Origin: Adineta steineri
Taxonomy: Eukaryota; Rotifera; Eurotatoria; Adinetida; Adinetidae
Direction of reading: 5' to 3'
NCBI GenBank assembly: GCA_905250115.1
Contig: CAJNOI010000194.1
Coordinates: 1 to 64,000, forward strand
DNA length: 64,000 nt
Shown: positions 29,601 to 44,600 of the stretch, piece by piece
How the letters are laid out: each line of letters starts with the position of its first letter
How positions within the stretch are numbered: position 1 is the stretch's first letter
Program-made: the position numbers and the translations under genes
The notes under the pieces: model-generated
What the model saw: the letters and a program-made list of their open reading frames with translations, nothing else
Databases searched by the model: none
What the model was told of the DNA's origin: nothing

Positions 29601-32600
29601 AGATGAAGTAGCTCATTAAACATTGTTACCGAGAAAGGTAGTATTGCTACATCTTCAGTTTATCGCAGCTTTCATGCTTAAATCTGTAGCAAACTGTGTG
29701 AGAGAAACCAAATTTCTATCACTATATTTTAATACTCCTTTTCGAGGGTGTTTCACAAAAAAGTCAACGATACTTCAAAATATCCATATGCAAACTTAAT
29801 CGAGACTTTAAAATATTCCTATGGTCGCTTCTATATTTCAAGAAATATCTCAACAATTACTCACATATCCGACACTATCTAAACTGATTGAAAAACTTTC
29901 GAATTCACGCTTCGTCGGAAATCGTTGGAATCCGAATACTGAACCAGAGTTTCAGTTCTATGCATGGCTAGTTTGTAGAGAAATCTAGCACTGACAAATG
30001 TATCATTTTAAGATCGAATGAATATGACTGATAAATAACAATTAGAGATTTGTGACAGTCAGTTTTCTGAGTTTCGATTTTGATCCAGTCTCGATAACTT
30101 CTTTTCCAAGACTTCCGGTCCTCATCTTGATTCTAACTTTGATTTATTTAGTCGATGAATACCACTTGTTTTATTTATATCGCTTGAATTTTGTTTCACT
30201 TGGTACTATTTATAGAATAATCTACTCAAGACTCTAGAATATTGAATTATAATGTTTAGTTCTGGACCAGACAACTTCTTTTATCGCAGCTCCGATATTG
30301 ATCTCAATTCTGATCCATTCAACCGACAATAAAACTGATCCTGCATGCCTATAGTAATAACAGTAACAATGCACCTCGAGTGAAGTGATGTACTGCCTTT
30401 CGAAAGATTTTTCTAATGTCACCACGATGATGACAATCTTTTCTATACTTTATCGCAATACAGAGGTTTCTTTTCTATAACTACAGCAGATTTTTAGCTG
30501 TTATGAGCATGTGGATCATCTTCTCTTCTCCCTACATCATAATAATGGCTATTCTTTCTTAACTCAACTATATACAACCTTTACCGATATTAGTTTATTT
30601 ACTGTCCTGTTCATGTGAATACGTGAATAGTATTTTTTAGAGTAATTAATAAAGTATCTCCTTCTGTAATATAAATAATGACGTTATTTGATGTAAAGAT
30701 AAAATCCTGATTGAATAACATTAATTTACCTTAGAAAACGAAACGAAGTGCAATAAGATGTTTCGAAAAAGATGGTTAAAACAATAAAAATGACTGAGTT
30801 AGATGAAAATAAATTCTTTATATGCACTTTGTTTATCTTTGTTCTTTATATTCGTCTGTGTTTATAAGAAGTAGCTTTTGTTTGTCTCTTTTCTCCGTCC
30901 TTATCAATAGATAAATGAATTTATCACAAGCAAACGAAAACTGAAAATGCAGCATAATTAAAGTTGTGTGAGAGAGTTTTGTTTTGATAAAAACAAGTGT
31001 GTTGGACGAAAAAAAGTAAAAATACGGGACATGCTACAGAAGATATTGAAAACATTGAATTATCATAAAAATATTCGAGAATATGTTTTACATACAAAAC
31101 GAAATACTGAGTAACGTCTACAAATGATCAGGGTGTGGGTGTGGTTATGAGTATACTGTATTGATACGAACATTCACATCAACACCCAAACCCTCATTTT
31201 TTTATGCTCATTTTGTGAACTATCCTTTGAGATGATGGGAATTGATATGTTATAGAAAATAAAAATAAACTAACCATGACTCATTGCACGAAATTTATTT
31301 GTAGAGATCAACACATCCACTCAGGCAGGGGCAAAGACTAATCAGATAGATGCGATGTTTGTATGTGTGTGGGTGTCGATGTGGATAAGGGTTTGCGTGT
31401 GAGCATTACTATTGGTGTGAGTGTCTCTTCTTTATTTCATCATCTCACACTCACACCTGCACTCACCTCACCCTCTTACAGAAGTGTAAAGTAGATACAA
31501 AATAGTCAACTAATTAGATTTTTAACTGATAACTATTTAGTAATTGAGATCGACTGACTCTATATTTGTTTGAAATGTTTCTAATATTCTGATTATATTT
31601 CCACTCTATGTATAATATTTAAAATATTTTCTTTTGCTTTTAGAATCATTCTAATAAATTACTGCCCAGTTAAATAATCAAAATCAAAGAAATAAATAAA
31701 AATTGAGTAGTGTGAATTTTACTTCTTTTTGTGTATATCAGACTGTTTATTTCTTCCGTCGATTAATTTCTTCATGATTTCTTTTCTTTTTGATTTTTGA
31801 ATATATTTCACCTACGCATTTGATAGAAAATAACTGTCTGTCCAATGCAAATAAAACGATTCAAAGTGAAGAAACACATGACGAATGATTTTATAATCGA
31901 AAGAAAAATTTTATTCTATTCGTCCGTAAAAAAAAGAAAAAGAACGAAAAATATTTTCGTTTGTTATCCACTTGAATCATCAACTAAGCATTAAAAGAAT
32001 TTTGTTTTTCTTTCAATAGAGTGAATGACAAGTAGAATATTTGATACATTAAATTGACCAACTATTTATTCGCCTGTCATATATCATTTATTAATTATTA
32101 GAATTAAAACTTTGAAAAAACTTTCGTTATGGAAAAGAAGATAAGAATATGTTAAGAAAAAGACGATATTTATCCTTGTTTTTATTTATTTAACAATGTT
32201 TATTCATTTGTGTTGTTATTAGAAAATCATTTTAATTATCAAATGACTCATTGTTAAAATATTGTTCGTCATCATTTAATGAAGATTGATATTCATTGAA
32301 ATTAATGTTATTTGTTGATGAATTGTAACTTTCAAACAACTGATATTGTTTAGATAAATAGTATATCATGAGTCTGTTATAATGGAGACTAGAAACAATA
32401 CCATTTAAAACATCTTAATCAAAATACATGTATTTGTTCTTCATAATTACAATCTTAGAAAATAGAAGAAATCATAGTTTCTATTTCGATTTAATAATTA
32501 ATGTGTTGATTAAATCTATTTGACAAAATAAAATTGTTGATCAATATTTTCACTTTGGATGTTGATGAAATCGATTAAAATGGTTATTTAGAAGAAACAA

Positions 32601-35600
32601 AAGTCGAGAATTTCAAAATAAGATACATACAGAAACATTATTTTACAATTCTTCCAAATATTAGTTTACTTACAAAAATAACAATGGACTAATATTGATT
32701 TCATAGTTGTACAACTTGCTTTAGATCAAGCAGTATCCAATAAAATATGTTTGACAATTGCTCATCATTTATCAACAATTCAAAATTCACGAAAAATCGC
32801 TATTATTGCTCATGGCAAAATGAAAGAAGAAGTAGATCTTTTTGTGCATTTTTTTATATAATTATAGGGTACACACGATGAATTATTAAAATTAGATGGA
32901 ATTTATAAAAAATTAACATTGGCACAAGAAAGATTGACTTGGTTTCTATGAACGGAACTAACTAGAAGAATTTCGCATGATATATTAACTTTAGTTTTTT
33001 ATATATTGAATATTTTTCTTCTAATAATCAGTGACACCATGTTTATAAAATTCAAGACATTTCGACACTTATACATTTGAAAAAGAAATATTTATGAATA
33101 ATTTAAACTATTGTCAATCTTGAAAGGCAAAAAGCGGTCAAGGGAGTGACTAATGGGAGCGACTAATGAGAGGGGTTCAATAGTTTTGATAACCCATCAG
33201 CCTTCGGACCGCATCTAAGTTATATTTATAAGTTCTACTTCTATTGAAATTCATTTGAAGTTATGCAATAATATTCGAAAGAACGAAAAAAAACAACTAT
33301 CTTGCGCAATACTCACAGATAAGTGTCGTGATATAGAATAACTGAAAAATGCCTCAATACAGGTTCGTCCGATATCAGCGATATCGTGTGTATGAAGATA
33401 TAATATTACTTCATTACAATAAAAGTACTTGATTGAGAATCAGCATCAATTACAAACATCATTAATGAAGGTATATATTTAAACTAAACGGCATGTGAGT
33501 TGAGACTCGTCTTCGAAATGCAATGCAAAGCTCGATTTCGAAATAACGATTTTAAGATTTTCACGAAATTCTCAGCATTCACGATTGTAATACAATGAAG
33601 TCAAATTTATGTACTTGAAAAATACAAATGACACTAATTCAACACATAAGTTCATCTAAAATCGAGAATTTATACTCTGTGTGAAAAAAGATAATGAACA
33701 ACATCATTCATATAGCATTTTGTACTTTTTACGTACAATAAAACTGTTATTGAAAGTAAACATTACGTACTGATCCTAGTTCTTGATCAAATATCTGTTT
33801 TTTTCCTTGCAAGACAATTGATAATAACTGTCTCCGACATCGATACGAAGTTCAAATGTTCAGATTTAGCTAGTAGTATCGATCGGAAAACATATCTTAA
33901 ATATACACGTAAAATGTAGACTAATTGTTTGAATTATTGAAATATAGAAATGCAGGCAAGGTTTTTTTAAGTCATTGATATTTATAATATCTATTTTATA
34001 AAGATTTTTGTTTAATTTTCTGATTCTCTACTTTTACATCATTGTTTCATCTCATTTTTGTTTCTAGAAGATAATTAATACACTTGCATTTATATAATCA
34101 ATAAGAAATACTACTTATAATGTCTTCTCAAATTATTTAATGAAAAAACTTATTCTTGTGTTTCCATGAAATTATTCTAAGAATTCGATTGATAAGAACA
34201 AATTATGAATGAAATATATTAGTTTAGATAGTATTTCTCTTAACAGAACATGTAAACAATATATTTTTACAAACTATTCCCATGGTTCTCTAGATTACAC
34301 CAAATAATCTTCTTTCTCTATAACGATTGATTAATATTTACTTATTGAAACATATCAAAAACATAGAATCTATCGAATCATTTTGGTTATTAGAAGTTAG
34401 AGACTATCTATTGATGTTAATGAAATCTTAATGTGACTGTCTGTGTCAAGATGTATATGAAGGAAATATATCCGTACTATTAATGCAATTGAAACGTGAT
34501 GTATGTAATTCAAAGCATGATTTTATTCAAATATATCTTTGAATAAAACTACTTTTCATCTATTGCATAAAAATAAATAATTGTATAAGAATTTATTATC
34601 TGAATGTTGTTTTGAAAAGTAAAACTGATGAATTGAATGATCGCAGTTTTTATGCAAATAAAAAAAAGTAAAACTGATATTTGTATTCATGTTAAAAATA
34701 AACAGATCCCTAAATATCTTAAAAACGGAACATGTAAGAATATTGGGTGGGTGTGGGTGTCACTACTTTATTTTTCTGATACCAGCACGCTCACCTACAC
34801 TCACATCCACACCCATACCCTACACCCGCACCACCCCTCAAGATGGTGATATTGAGTAAGTGAATGGAGTATATATGACAGTATTTTATTGAAATTACAA
34901 CCACATCCACACTCATCCCTATTTTCAGGTTTAATTTAATACAAAAATATAAAAGAAAAAGACAACACACATATAGAAATTCAATGTTATTGATTTGTTT
35001 CTCGTTTGGATTTTTTTGCCTTTTTTATGCCGGCAGAACTTGCAGTATTATGAACAACGGGCTAATTACGTGCTGGCCGCTGTCTAGTGGGAGCACCAAA
35101 CAATCGAATGAACCAATCGGTAATATCAGGCATATTTGGGTTTGGTTGAAAAAGGCCATTGGTTTGTTGTAAAGCACCTTGTAAATCTTCTCCTTGCGGC
35201 ATTAATTTTGGTAGGAGCAGAAGTGAAACCACTAGTAAAGTTGCTTGAAGAACAAGTGGATTCGAAAATAGATCAGTCACACGATAGACTTCGCGTTTTT
35301 GAAAATAATTTGGTTTGCTGTGTACTTCGAAACGCAGTGGATATTTCTTTGTAGTAACTTTGCCTGGTTCAATAAAATTGACTGCGCGTGCACGAATTTT
35401 TCCCTTCTTATTTATATCGATACGTACTGGTTCGAAAATATGAAATGGTGAATTAACTGAAACAATGTATGAGCCACTTGGCACCCCTAGGAAATATGAA
35501 GAGCAATGTATCTTTTTGTTTAGTAAGACAACTTACCCGATATGGTAAAAGTCCCATCGACGTGTGGTACACCGATATATAGCCCTTCATCAACCAGTAT

Positions 35601-38600
35601 ACGTATATTGCCAAGATTATTTTCATCAGGCGGCAAGACGATTTGTCCTTCGATTGTATATAAAGGAGCTTTAGTAGTGGAAGTTGTTGATGATGTAGTT
35701 ATTATAATTAATACCGAATAGAAAAGACAGCACACAATAACATTACTCATTTCTAAAGATATTATGTAAGAAGAAAAGGCTGCAAATCGTTATCTAGAAA
35801 ACAATATTTGCGCACACTTTAGAAAGCAAAATTTCTTCTAAACACGAATTTCTTTTTCTAATCTATATGATCTTATCTAACAACTAAAAACGAAGAGATG
35901 CATATGAAAAAGTTTACAATATTTATAATGATAGGCATGCATTTATTCATTGATCATATACGTTTAACATAGAGTGAGTTGAGGTCAATTTCGATGAGAT
36001 AATTAAAAAGAGATTTTTTGTAATTTTTAAGTGACCAAATTGATAATGCAATGACAGAAAGTATTCCACTACATAGGATTTTGCAAACGTATCTTCGAAT
36101 AGTATCATCGTTTCACCTGAGTATCGACTAATTTGAATCATTCAGTGTTGGTTGAAAAAAACCCACTTGATACAATTAAGTAAAATGTGCCATTCGTCGA
36201 TTACGAATAAAATCTTTTGTGTGCAAGAACGATATATGACTTATGCGAATCTTTTATTTTTCTTCCGCGAGATCATTATCTTTACTAAGCTGTAATAGAG
36301 TGAGTGACTTAAAGTATGAAATTTTCGAACTGTATGGTAAGTGCGAGTGTAAAATGCTGATGATCGTTCTCAGCTAAAGTAATACATATTAAAGTAAATA
36401 CTGCGAAATCATCATCTTTTTTGCATTCTTTCAATTGATTTTCGGCGAAATCAACCTTCTATCCATTGCAGTCGTTTGCGTTGACAAAGGCATAAATCAC
36501 TATTCAAGAATTTCTTCAGTAAGATACTCGGTTCTTTTGAATTTCTCTACTAATGTCTTGTGTTATATACTTTCGAAATTCATCACGTATATAGGGTCGC
36601 CATTGATATCGTAATTGAAATATATGCTTTTATGATATGTTTATACTGATAAAGCATAAAAGAAAAATATGACCAGCACAGGCATATCTACCTTTTATGA
36701 CGAAATAAAGCTTTTGATAGCACACCTACACATCGTATGAAACTTGGAAATTTCATCAAAAAGGCAGTAACAAGAAATCTATTATGTAAATGATGAGTAA
36801 TTATTTGAGCCTAAGATACAGAGGTTGACAAATGAAGAATTTTAATTTAAAACACATCTCAAGATCAGTGCAATATGCCAATATCATAAAGAGTGAGCAT
36901 CACTCTAAATTTTCAGAACTGTAGCTGAAATTACAGCGAAGATATACAACTTCGAACCAAGAGACAATGATATCTATGGAGAACGACTGTTTTTTTTTAT
37001 CTTTTTCTTCAATTTTTAATATGTTTCTTTAACAAACAAAATATATCAAAAGATACAGCGTGAAAAATTCTACTATTGAGAAAATGCTGATGTGCAACGA
37101 ACTTATTTTTTTATGATTATCATTCGCTTTGAATATTTAGGATCCATCTGTAAAAACAATCTTCACAATAACCCTAGCTTATAGTTGTGAAAATTAAACG
37201 TGATATTCGTCTAGTACCGATTGACTAGTTGTCATCAGAGAGAAAATGGAATTTTTCGATGAAGTACCAAGACTTTTGACTCATCCTTTATACTTCAATT
37301 ATATTGAGCAATATCAATGTCATTAAAACACCAAGTTCGATCAAATAGAATATATAAGATAAATCTAGTTTTTCATATTTACTATGGAGGACATTAACAA
37401 TTATCGTGTATATTATATTACAATAAACAATAACATATAAAACTACATTTATTTATTCGATTGAAAAATTTATTAAGATAAATAAAAAAAACTATTATGA
37501 TATATCGCTGATTTTGAGTATTCACATATGATGAAGAATTATTGTTATCTATATTTACATAGAGTGCCCTTGGGAAAAATACACGTCATATCTATGATTC
37601 TAATGGAATTATTTGGTAGAGAAATTTATTATGCCACGTCTACAGTCTATTTGTTGATTGGATAAGCAGAAAAATAGTGCTGATATATTACTAGACACAG
37701 ATATTCTTCCCTTCGATGCTTTTTCTTTGGTGTAAATCAGAGAAAAAAGAAACTAAAGAAGACAAATCGTGATAATCAACATATCACTACGTGTACATTG
37801 GACGCCACGTCTACTAAAAAGTACTGAACGAGTACGACGGGAATATGGGCTATCACACTGAAAATGCGGGAGGTCACAAAAAACAAAGAGAACAAGGCAC
37901 ATATACATCGGTCGGTTCTTTTTTTTTCTCTTATGTTCTGTGTTTGTACTAGCGGTTAACCAATTNNNNNNNNNNNNNNNNNNNNNNNNNNNNNNNNNNN
38001 NNNNNNNNNNNNNNNNNNNNNNNNNNNNNNNNNNNNNNNNNNNNNNNNNNNNNNNNNNNNNNNNNCTAATCCGTGACCCTCACATACAGCCGCACACACC
38101 ATCTTGAGGGTGTGGGTGTGTGCGATGCTATTATCTCTCATCTACACCTACACACTCAGCTACGCCTTGAATTATCAATCAAATTAAAATTATCGTCAAT
38201 AAACATTTTAATATTAAATTCTAAGCAGATTTTATAATTCATTAGATACAATAATTCAAAAAATATTTCAATTATCAAACTTTATTCATCACAAATATGT
38301 TTATCTAGAAAAGAATTTTATAAAATAAGTAAAATATTGTTTCTTCAATTTATTCGTTCGTTATAAAAATTGTAATAATCTCATTTAATTCTTAATAAAA
38401 TTCATATTCAATTATCATTTATCTGCATTTTATTAAAGACACATAGACATATCACAATGGTCATAGAAACACAATTTTTATTTATTTCTAGAAAAATAAC
38501 GATAATTAATTTGGGTGTGGGTGTGGGTGTGGGTGTGGGTGTGGGTGTGGGTGAGGGTGTGGGTGTGGGTGTGGGTGTGGGTGTGGGTGTGGGTGTGGGT

Positions 38601-41600
38601 GAGGGTGTGGGTGTGGGTGTGGGTGTGGGTGTGGGTGTGGGTGTGGGTGTTCTTGTCAATGTGAGTGTCTCTTCCTTATTGCATCCTCTCACACCCACAC
38701 CCACACTCTCAGATCGACTCTATATCTATTTGAGATGTTTTTAATATTTTGAGTATATTTTCGCTATATGTATAATATTCAAAATATTTTCTTTTGCTTT
38801 TGGAACTATTCTAATAAATTACTTACCAGTTAAATAATTAAAACCAATGAAATAAATAAAAGTTGAGTAGTGTGAGTTTTACTTCTTCTTGTGTATATCA
38901 GACTGTTTATTTCTTCCGTCGAATAATTTCCTCATGATTTCTTTTCTTTTTGTTTTTTAAATATATTTCACCTACGCATTTGATAGAAAATGACTGTCTG
39001 GCCAAAGTAAATAAAACGATTCAAAGATAAGAAACACACGGCGAATGATTTTACAATCGAAAGAAAATTTTTATTCTATTTGTCCATTAAAAAAAAACGA
39101 AAAATATTTTTGTTTGTTATTCACTTTAATTATCAACTGAGCAATGAAAGAATTTTTTTCTTCCAATGGAGTAAATTACAAGTAGTATATTTGATATATT
39201 AAGTTGACCAACTATTAATTTACTTGCCATACATCATTTATTGCTTGTTAGAATTAAAACTTTGACAAAAAAACTGTCATTGTGAAAAAAGAAGCTAAGA
39301 ATGTGTTAAGAAGACGGTGTTTATCTATGTCTTTATCAAAATAATTTTTTATTTGAAATAAATTTTTATTCATTCAACAATGTTTATTCATTTTTGTTGT
39401 TATTAGAAAATCATTTTAATTATCAAATGACTCATTCTTAAAATATTGTTCGTCACCATTTAATACAGATTGACATATTCATTGAAATTAATATTATTTG
39501 TTGATGAATTGTAATTTTCAAACAATTGATGATGTTTAGGCAAATAATACGTCATGAGTCTGTTATAATAGAGACTTGAAACGATACAATTTAAAATATC
39601 TTAACCAAAATAGATATATTTGTTCTTCATAATTACAACCTTAGAAAATAGAAGAAATCATAGTTTCTATTTCGATTTAATAATTAATGTGCTGATTAAA
39701 TTTATTTGCCAAAATAAAATTATTGATCAATGTTTTTACTTTGGATGTTGATGAAATCGACTAAGATGATTATTTAGAAAAAGAAAAAGAAAAATAGAAT
39801 TTCTCTTTATCAGTCTTACTCTTTTATTTAAATAAAATTATTTATTAATTCGATCAATGATTTTTTCATTGAGAAAGTTCAATTAGACTTACAAAAATTA
39901 GTTTAATCATTACGATTATTTTTTTTAATAAAATTAATTAAATCCACAAAATAAAAAAACAAATATTTTAATTATTTAAATTCATATTATATTAGAATCA
40001 AAAACAATTAAAATATGTAGTTAACAAAATCGACCATTAAACATGATTTATTCTTTTCATTTATTCACATTTATTTTTAATTGTCATTTAAAAATGAGAT
40101 AATTTTTGTCTAAATAGTTTATTTCAATCATCAAATTTTGTTTAAACAAATTATTTATTTCTTTTTTAACAAATCACATTTAAGAAGATCTTTCAACAAA
40201 TTTTAACTTACCTTTTATTTTATCATCAAAACAATAATTTCAATCAATATTAATATCACATTTTTCTATTCAATCATTTAGAAAATCGACAATATACAAA
40301 TTAATTTAGAAGATCTGTTAAGTTTAATAAATTAATATTTATCATTGGAAATGAAGAAAATGTTTTTTTAATGTTAGTTTATTTTTAGAAAAGTATCCCA
40401 TCGTTTTAATGTTTAATTTCCTAAATCATGTTCAGCATCATCACATAAAGTCATTTTAATAATCCATATTTGCTCATCATTACGATTAATATTACTGAGA
40501 TGGGAAGTAGAACCAATCATAAAGAGAACTTTTAATTCATCAGGAAAATGACTATCCATGGATCAGCATCAATTTCAAATAATACTCCTTTCGAATCAAT
40601 CTGTGTAGTTATATCACCTAGAAGAAAGAGACCAGTTATACGTTGTTTACTAATGGAAAACATTGATTTTATAGAAATGAACTGACTAATATTATTTTTA
40701 AGAAGGTGAGGGTGTGGGTGTAAGTTCGAATACGAGATAAATAGAATACCCACACCCGCAGTGTACATTTATACAATTTTCTATATCTTCTTGAAGTCGC
40801 TTATTCTTGCGAATTGATGGTATATGGATTGCATGCGAATAAAAAATGAATGAATCATTTGACATCCACTGAATCGAGCATCAAAAACAAGAGTACCGAT
40901 ATAATTTAATCTTTATGTAAATACAGCGAAAATATTGTATGCTTAAGAATAACATCTACATATTTTTCGTTTTCTTCCTTTCATTTTTATGTTGTTCTTT
41001 TCAACATGATATTATAAAGGATATAGGATGACATTTTATCATATTTCAATACTGAATATATTTTTTTCTTTCGTGATACAATCGATTTCTCTATTCTTTC
41101 TAGAGTGCTAACATGAGTGGATCTTTGTTAAGTGATCAATCTTTATTTTCATCACCAATGAATACATCTTGTCGTAGAGAATCACACTATAAATATGATC
41201 GATGGACTATTATTTTCTTTATAATTGGTTTAATTAATATTCTTAGTGCTATTTGGATGTTAATTGCACCTAAACATTGGTATTATAATCTACCAGCTTA
41301 TGTTCCTGAATCTGGACCACTAAATATTCATTTTATTCGTGATATTGGTTGTATTTTTTTATTGCTTGGCTGTGGTTTATGGATTGGTGGTTTTTTTCTT
41401 ATTGAATTTCGTTTGCCACTATTTACAATGAATACTAGCTTTTATATCCTGCATATGTTTGTACATATTCATGAAATTGTTAGTGGTCGTCTTAGATTGG
41501 GAATATTTTGGACTGATTTACCTGGTGTCTATTTTCCAGCTATACTAACATTTGCACTCAATATCATTTTAATAAGAAAATATATGGTATTATCGAAATC

Positions 41601-44600
41601 AAAAACACGACAACCAATTAGAACAGAAAATTAACTGATTATAACTTTGACACACAAACTCTACAGAAATGCTTGAAGCATGCTATCTCTTTTTTTCGTA
41701 TAGAAATCTATTTTCAGGTTTAATTTAATACAAAAATATAAAAGAAAGGACAACACACATATAGAAACTCATTCCTATTGATTTGCTTCTCGTTTGGATT
41801 GTTTTGCCTTTTTGATGCCGGCAGAACTTGTAGTATTATGAACAATGGGCTAATTACGTGCTGGTCGCTGTCTAGTGGGAGCACCAAACAATCGAATGAA
41901 CCAATCGGTAATATCAGGCATATTTGGATTTGGTTGAAAAAGGCCATTGGTTTGTTGTAAAGCACCTTGTAAATCTTCTCCTTGCGGCATTAATTTTGGT
42001 AGGAACAGAAGTGAAACCACTAGTAAAGTTGCTTGAAGAAAAAGTGGATTCGAAAATAGATCAGTCACACGATAGACTTCGCGTTTTTGAAAATAATTTG
42101 GTTTGCTATGTACTTCGAAACGCAGTGGATATTTCTTTATCGTAACTTTGCCTGGTTCAATAAAATTGACTGCGCGTGCACGAATTTTTCCCTTCTTATT
42201 TATATCGACACGTACTGGTTCGAAAATATGAATTGGTGAATTAACTGAAACAATGTATGAGCCACTTGGCACCCCTAGGAAATATGAAGAGTAATGTATC
42301 TTTTTGTTAAGTAAAACAATTTACCCGATATGGTAAAAGTACCATCAACGTGTGGTATACCAACATATAGCCCGTCATCAACCAGTATACGTATATCCCC
42401 AAGATTATTTTCATCAGGCGGCAAGACGATTTGTCCTTCGATTGTATATAAAGGAGCTCTATTAGTGGAAGTTGTTGATGATGTAGTTATTATAATTAAT
42501 ATCGAATAGAAAAGACAGCACACGATAGCAATACTCATTTCTAAAGATATTATGTAAGAAGAAAAAGCTGTAATTCGTTATCTAGAAAACAATATTTGCG
42601 CACACTTTAGAAAGCAAAATTTCTTCTAAGCATGAATTTCTTTTTCTAATCTATATGATCTTATCTAACAACGAAAAACGAAGAGATGCATATGAAAAAG
42701 TTTACAATATTTATAATGATAGGCATGCATTTATTCATTGATTATATAAATTTAACATAGAGTGAGTTGAGGTCGATTTCGATGAGATAATTAAAAAGAG
42801 ATTTTCTTGTAATTTTTACGTGACCAAATTGACAATGTAATGACAGAAAGTATTCTACCACATAAGATTTTGCAAACGTATCTTCGAATAGTATCATCGT
42901 TTCACCTGAGTATCGACTAATTTATATCATTCAGTGTTGGTTGAAAAAAACCCACCTGATACAATTAAGTAAAATGCGCCATTCGTCAATTACTAATAAA
43001 ATCTTTTGTATGCAAGAACGATGTGTGACCTATGCGAATCTTTTTTTTCTTCCACGAGATCATTATCTTTACTAAGATGCAATAGAGTGAGTGACTTAAA
43101 GTATGAAATTTTCGAACTGTATGGCAAGTGCGAGTGTAAAATGCTGATGATCGTTCTCAGCTAAAGTAATACATATTAAAGTAAATACTGCGAAATCATC
43201 ATCTTTTTTGCATTCTTTCAATTGATTTTCGGCGAAATCAACCTTCTATCCATTGCAGTCGTTTGTATTGACAAAGACATAAATCACTATTCAAGAATTT
43301 CTTCAGTAAAATACTCGGTTCTTTTGAATTTCTCTACTGATGTCTTGTATACTTTTATGATATATTTATACTGATAAATTATAAAACAAAAAAAATGAAT
43401 AACACAGGCTTATCTGCCTTTTATGATATGTTTATACTGATAAATTATAAAAGAAAATATGACTAACACAGACATGTCTACCTTTTACGACGAAATAAAG
43501 CTTTTGATAGCACACCTACACATCGTATGAAACTTGGAAATTTCGTCAAAAAGGCAGTAACAAGAAATCTATTATATAAATGACGAGTAGTTATTTGAGC
43601 CTAAGATACAGAAGTTGACAAATGAAGAATTTTAATTTAAAACACAAATCTCAAGATCAATGCAATATGTCAATATGACAAAGAGTGAGCATCACTCTAA
43701 ATTTTCAGAACTATAGCTGAAATTACAGCGAAGATATGCAACTTTGAACCAAGAGACAATGATATCTATGGAGAACGACTGTATTTTTTATCTTTTTTTT
43801 TCAATTTCTAATATAATCTGTTAACAAACAAATATATCAAAAGATATAGCATGAAAAATTCTACTATTGAGAAAATGCTGATGTGCAACGAACTTAATTT
43901 TTTTTATGATTGTCATCCACTTTGAATATTTAGGATTCATCTGTAAAAACAATCTTCACAATAAACTTAGCTTATAGTTGTGAAAATTAAAAGTGATATT
44001 CGTCTGGTACCGATTGACTATTTGTCATCAGAGAGAAAATGGAGTTTTTCGATGAAGTACCAAGACTTTTGACTCATCCTTTATACTTCAATTATATTGA
44101 ACAATATCAATGTCATGAAAACACCAAGTTCCATCAAATAGAATATATGAAATAAATCTAGTTTTTCATATTTATTATGAAGGACATTAACAATTATCGT
44201 GTATATTATATTACAATAAACAATAACATATAAAACTACATTTATTTATTCGATTGAAATATTCATTAAGATAAATAGAAAAAAAACTATTGATATATTG
44301 CTGAGTTTGAGTATTCACATATGATGAAGAATTATTGTTATCTATATTTACATAGAGTGCCCTTGGGAAAAATACACGTCATATCCATGATTCTAATAGA
44401 ATTATTTGGTAGAGAAATTTATTATGCCACGTCTACAGTCTATTTGTTGATTGGATAAGCAGAAAAATAGTGCTGATATATTACTAGACACAGATATTCT
44501 TCCTTTAATGCTTTTTCTTTGGTGCAAATCAGAGAAAAAAGAAACTAAAGGAGACAAATCGTGATAATCAACATATCACTACGTGTACATTGGACGCCAC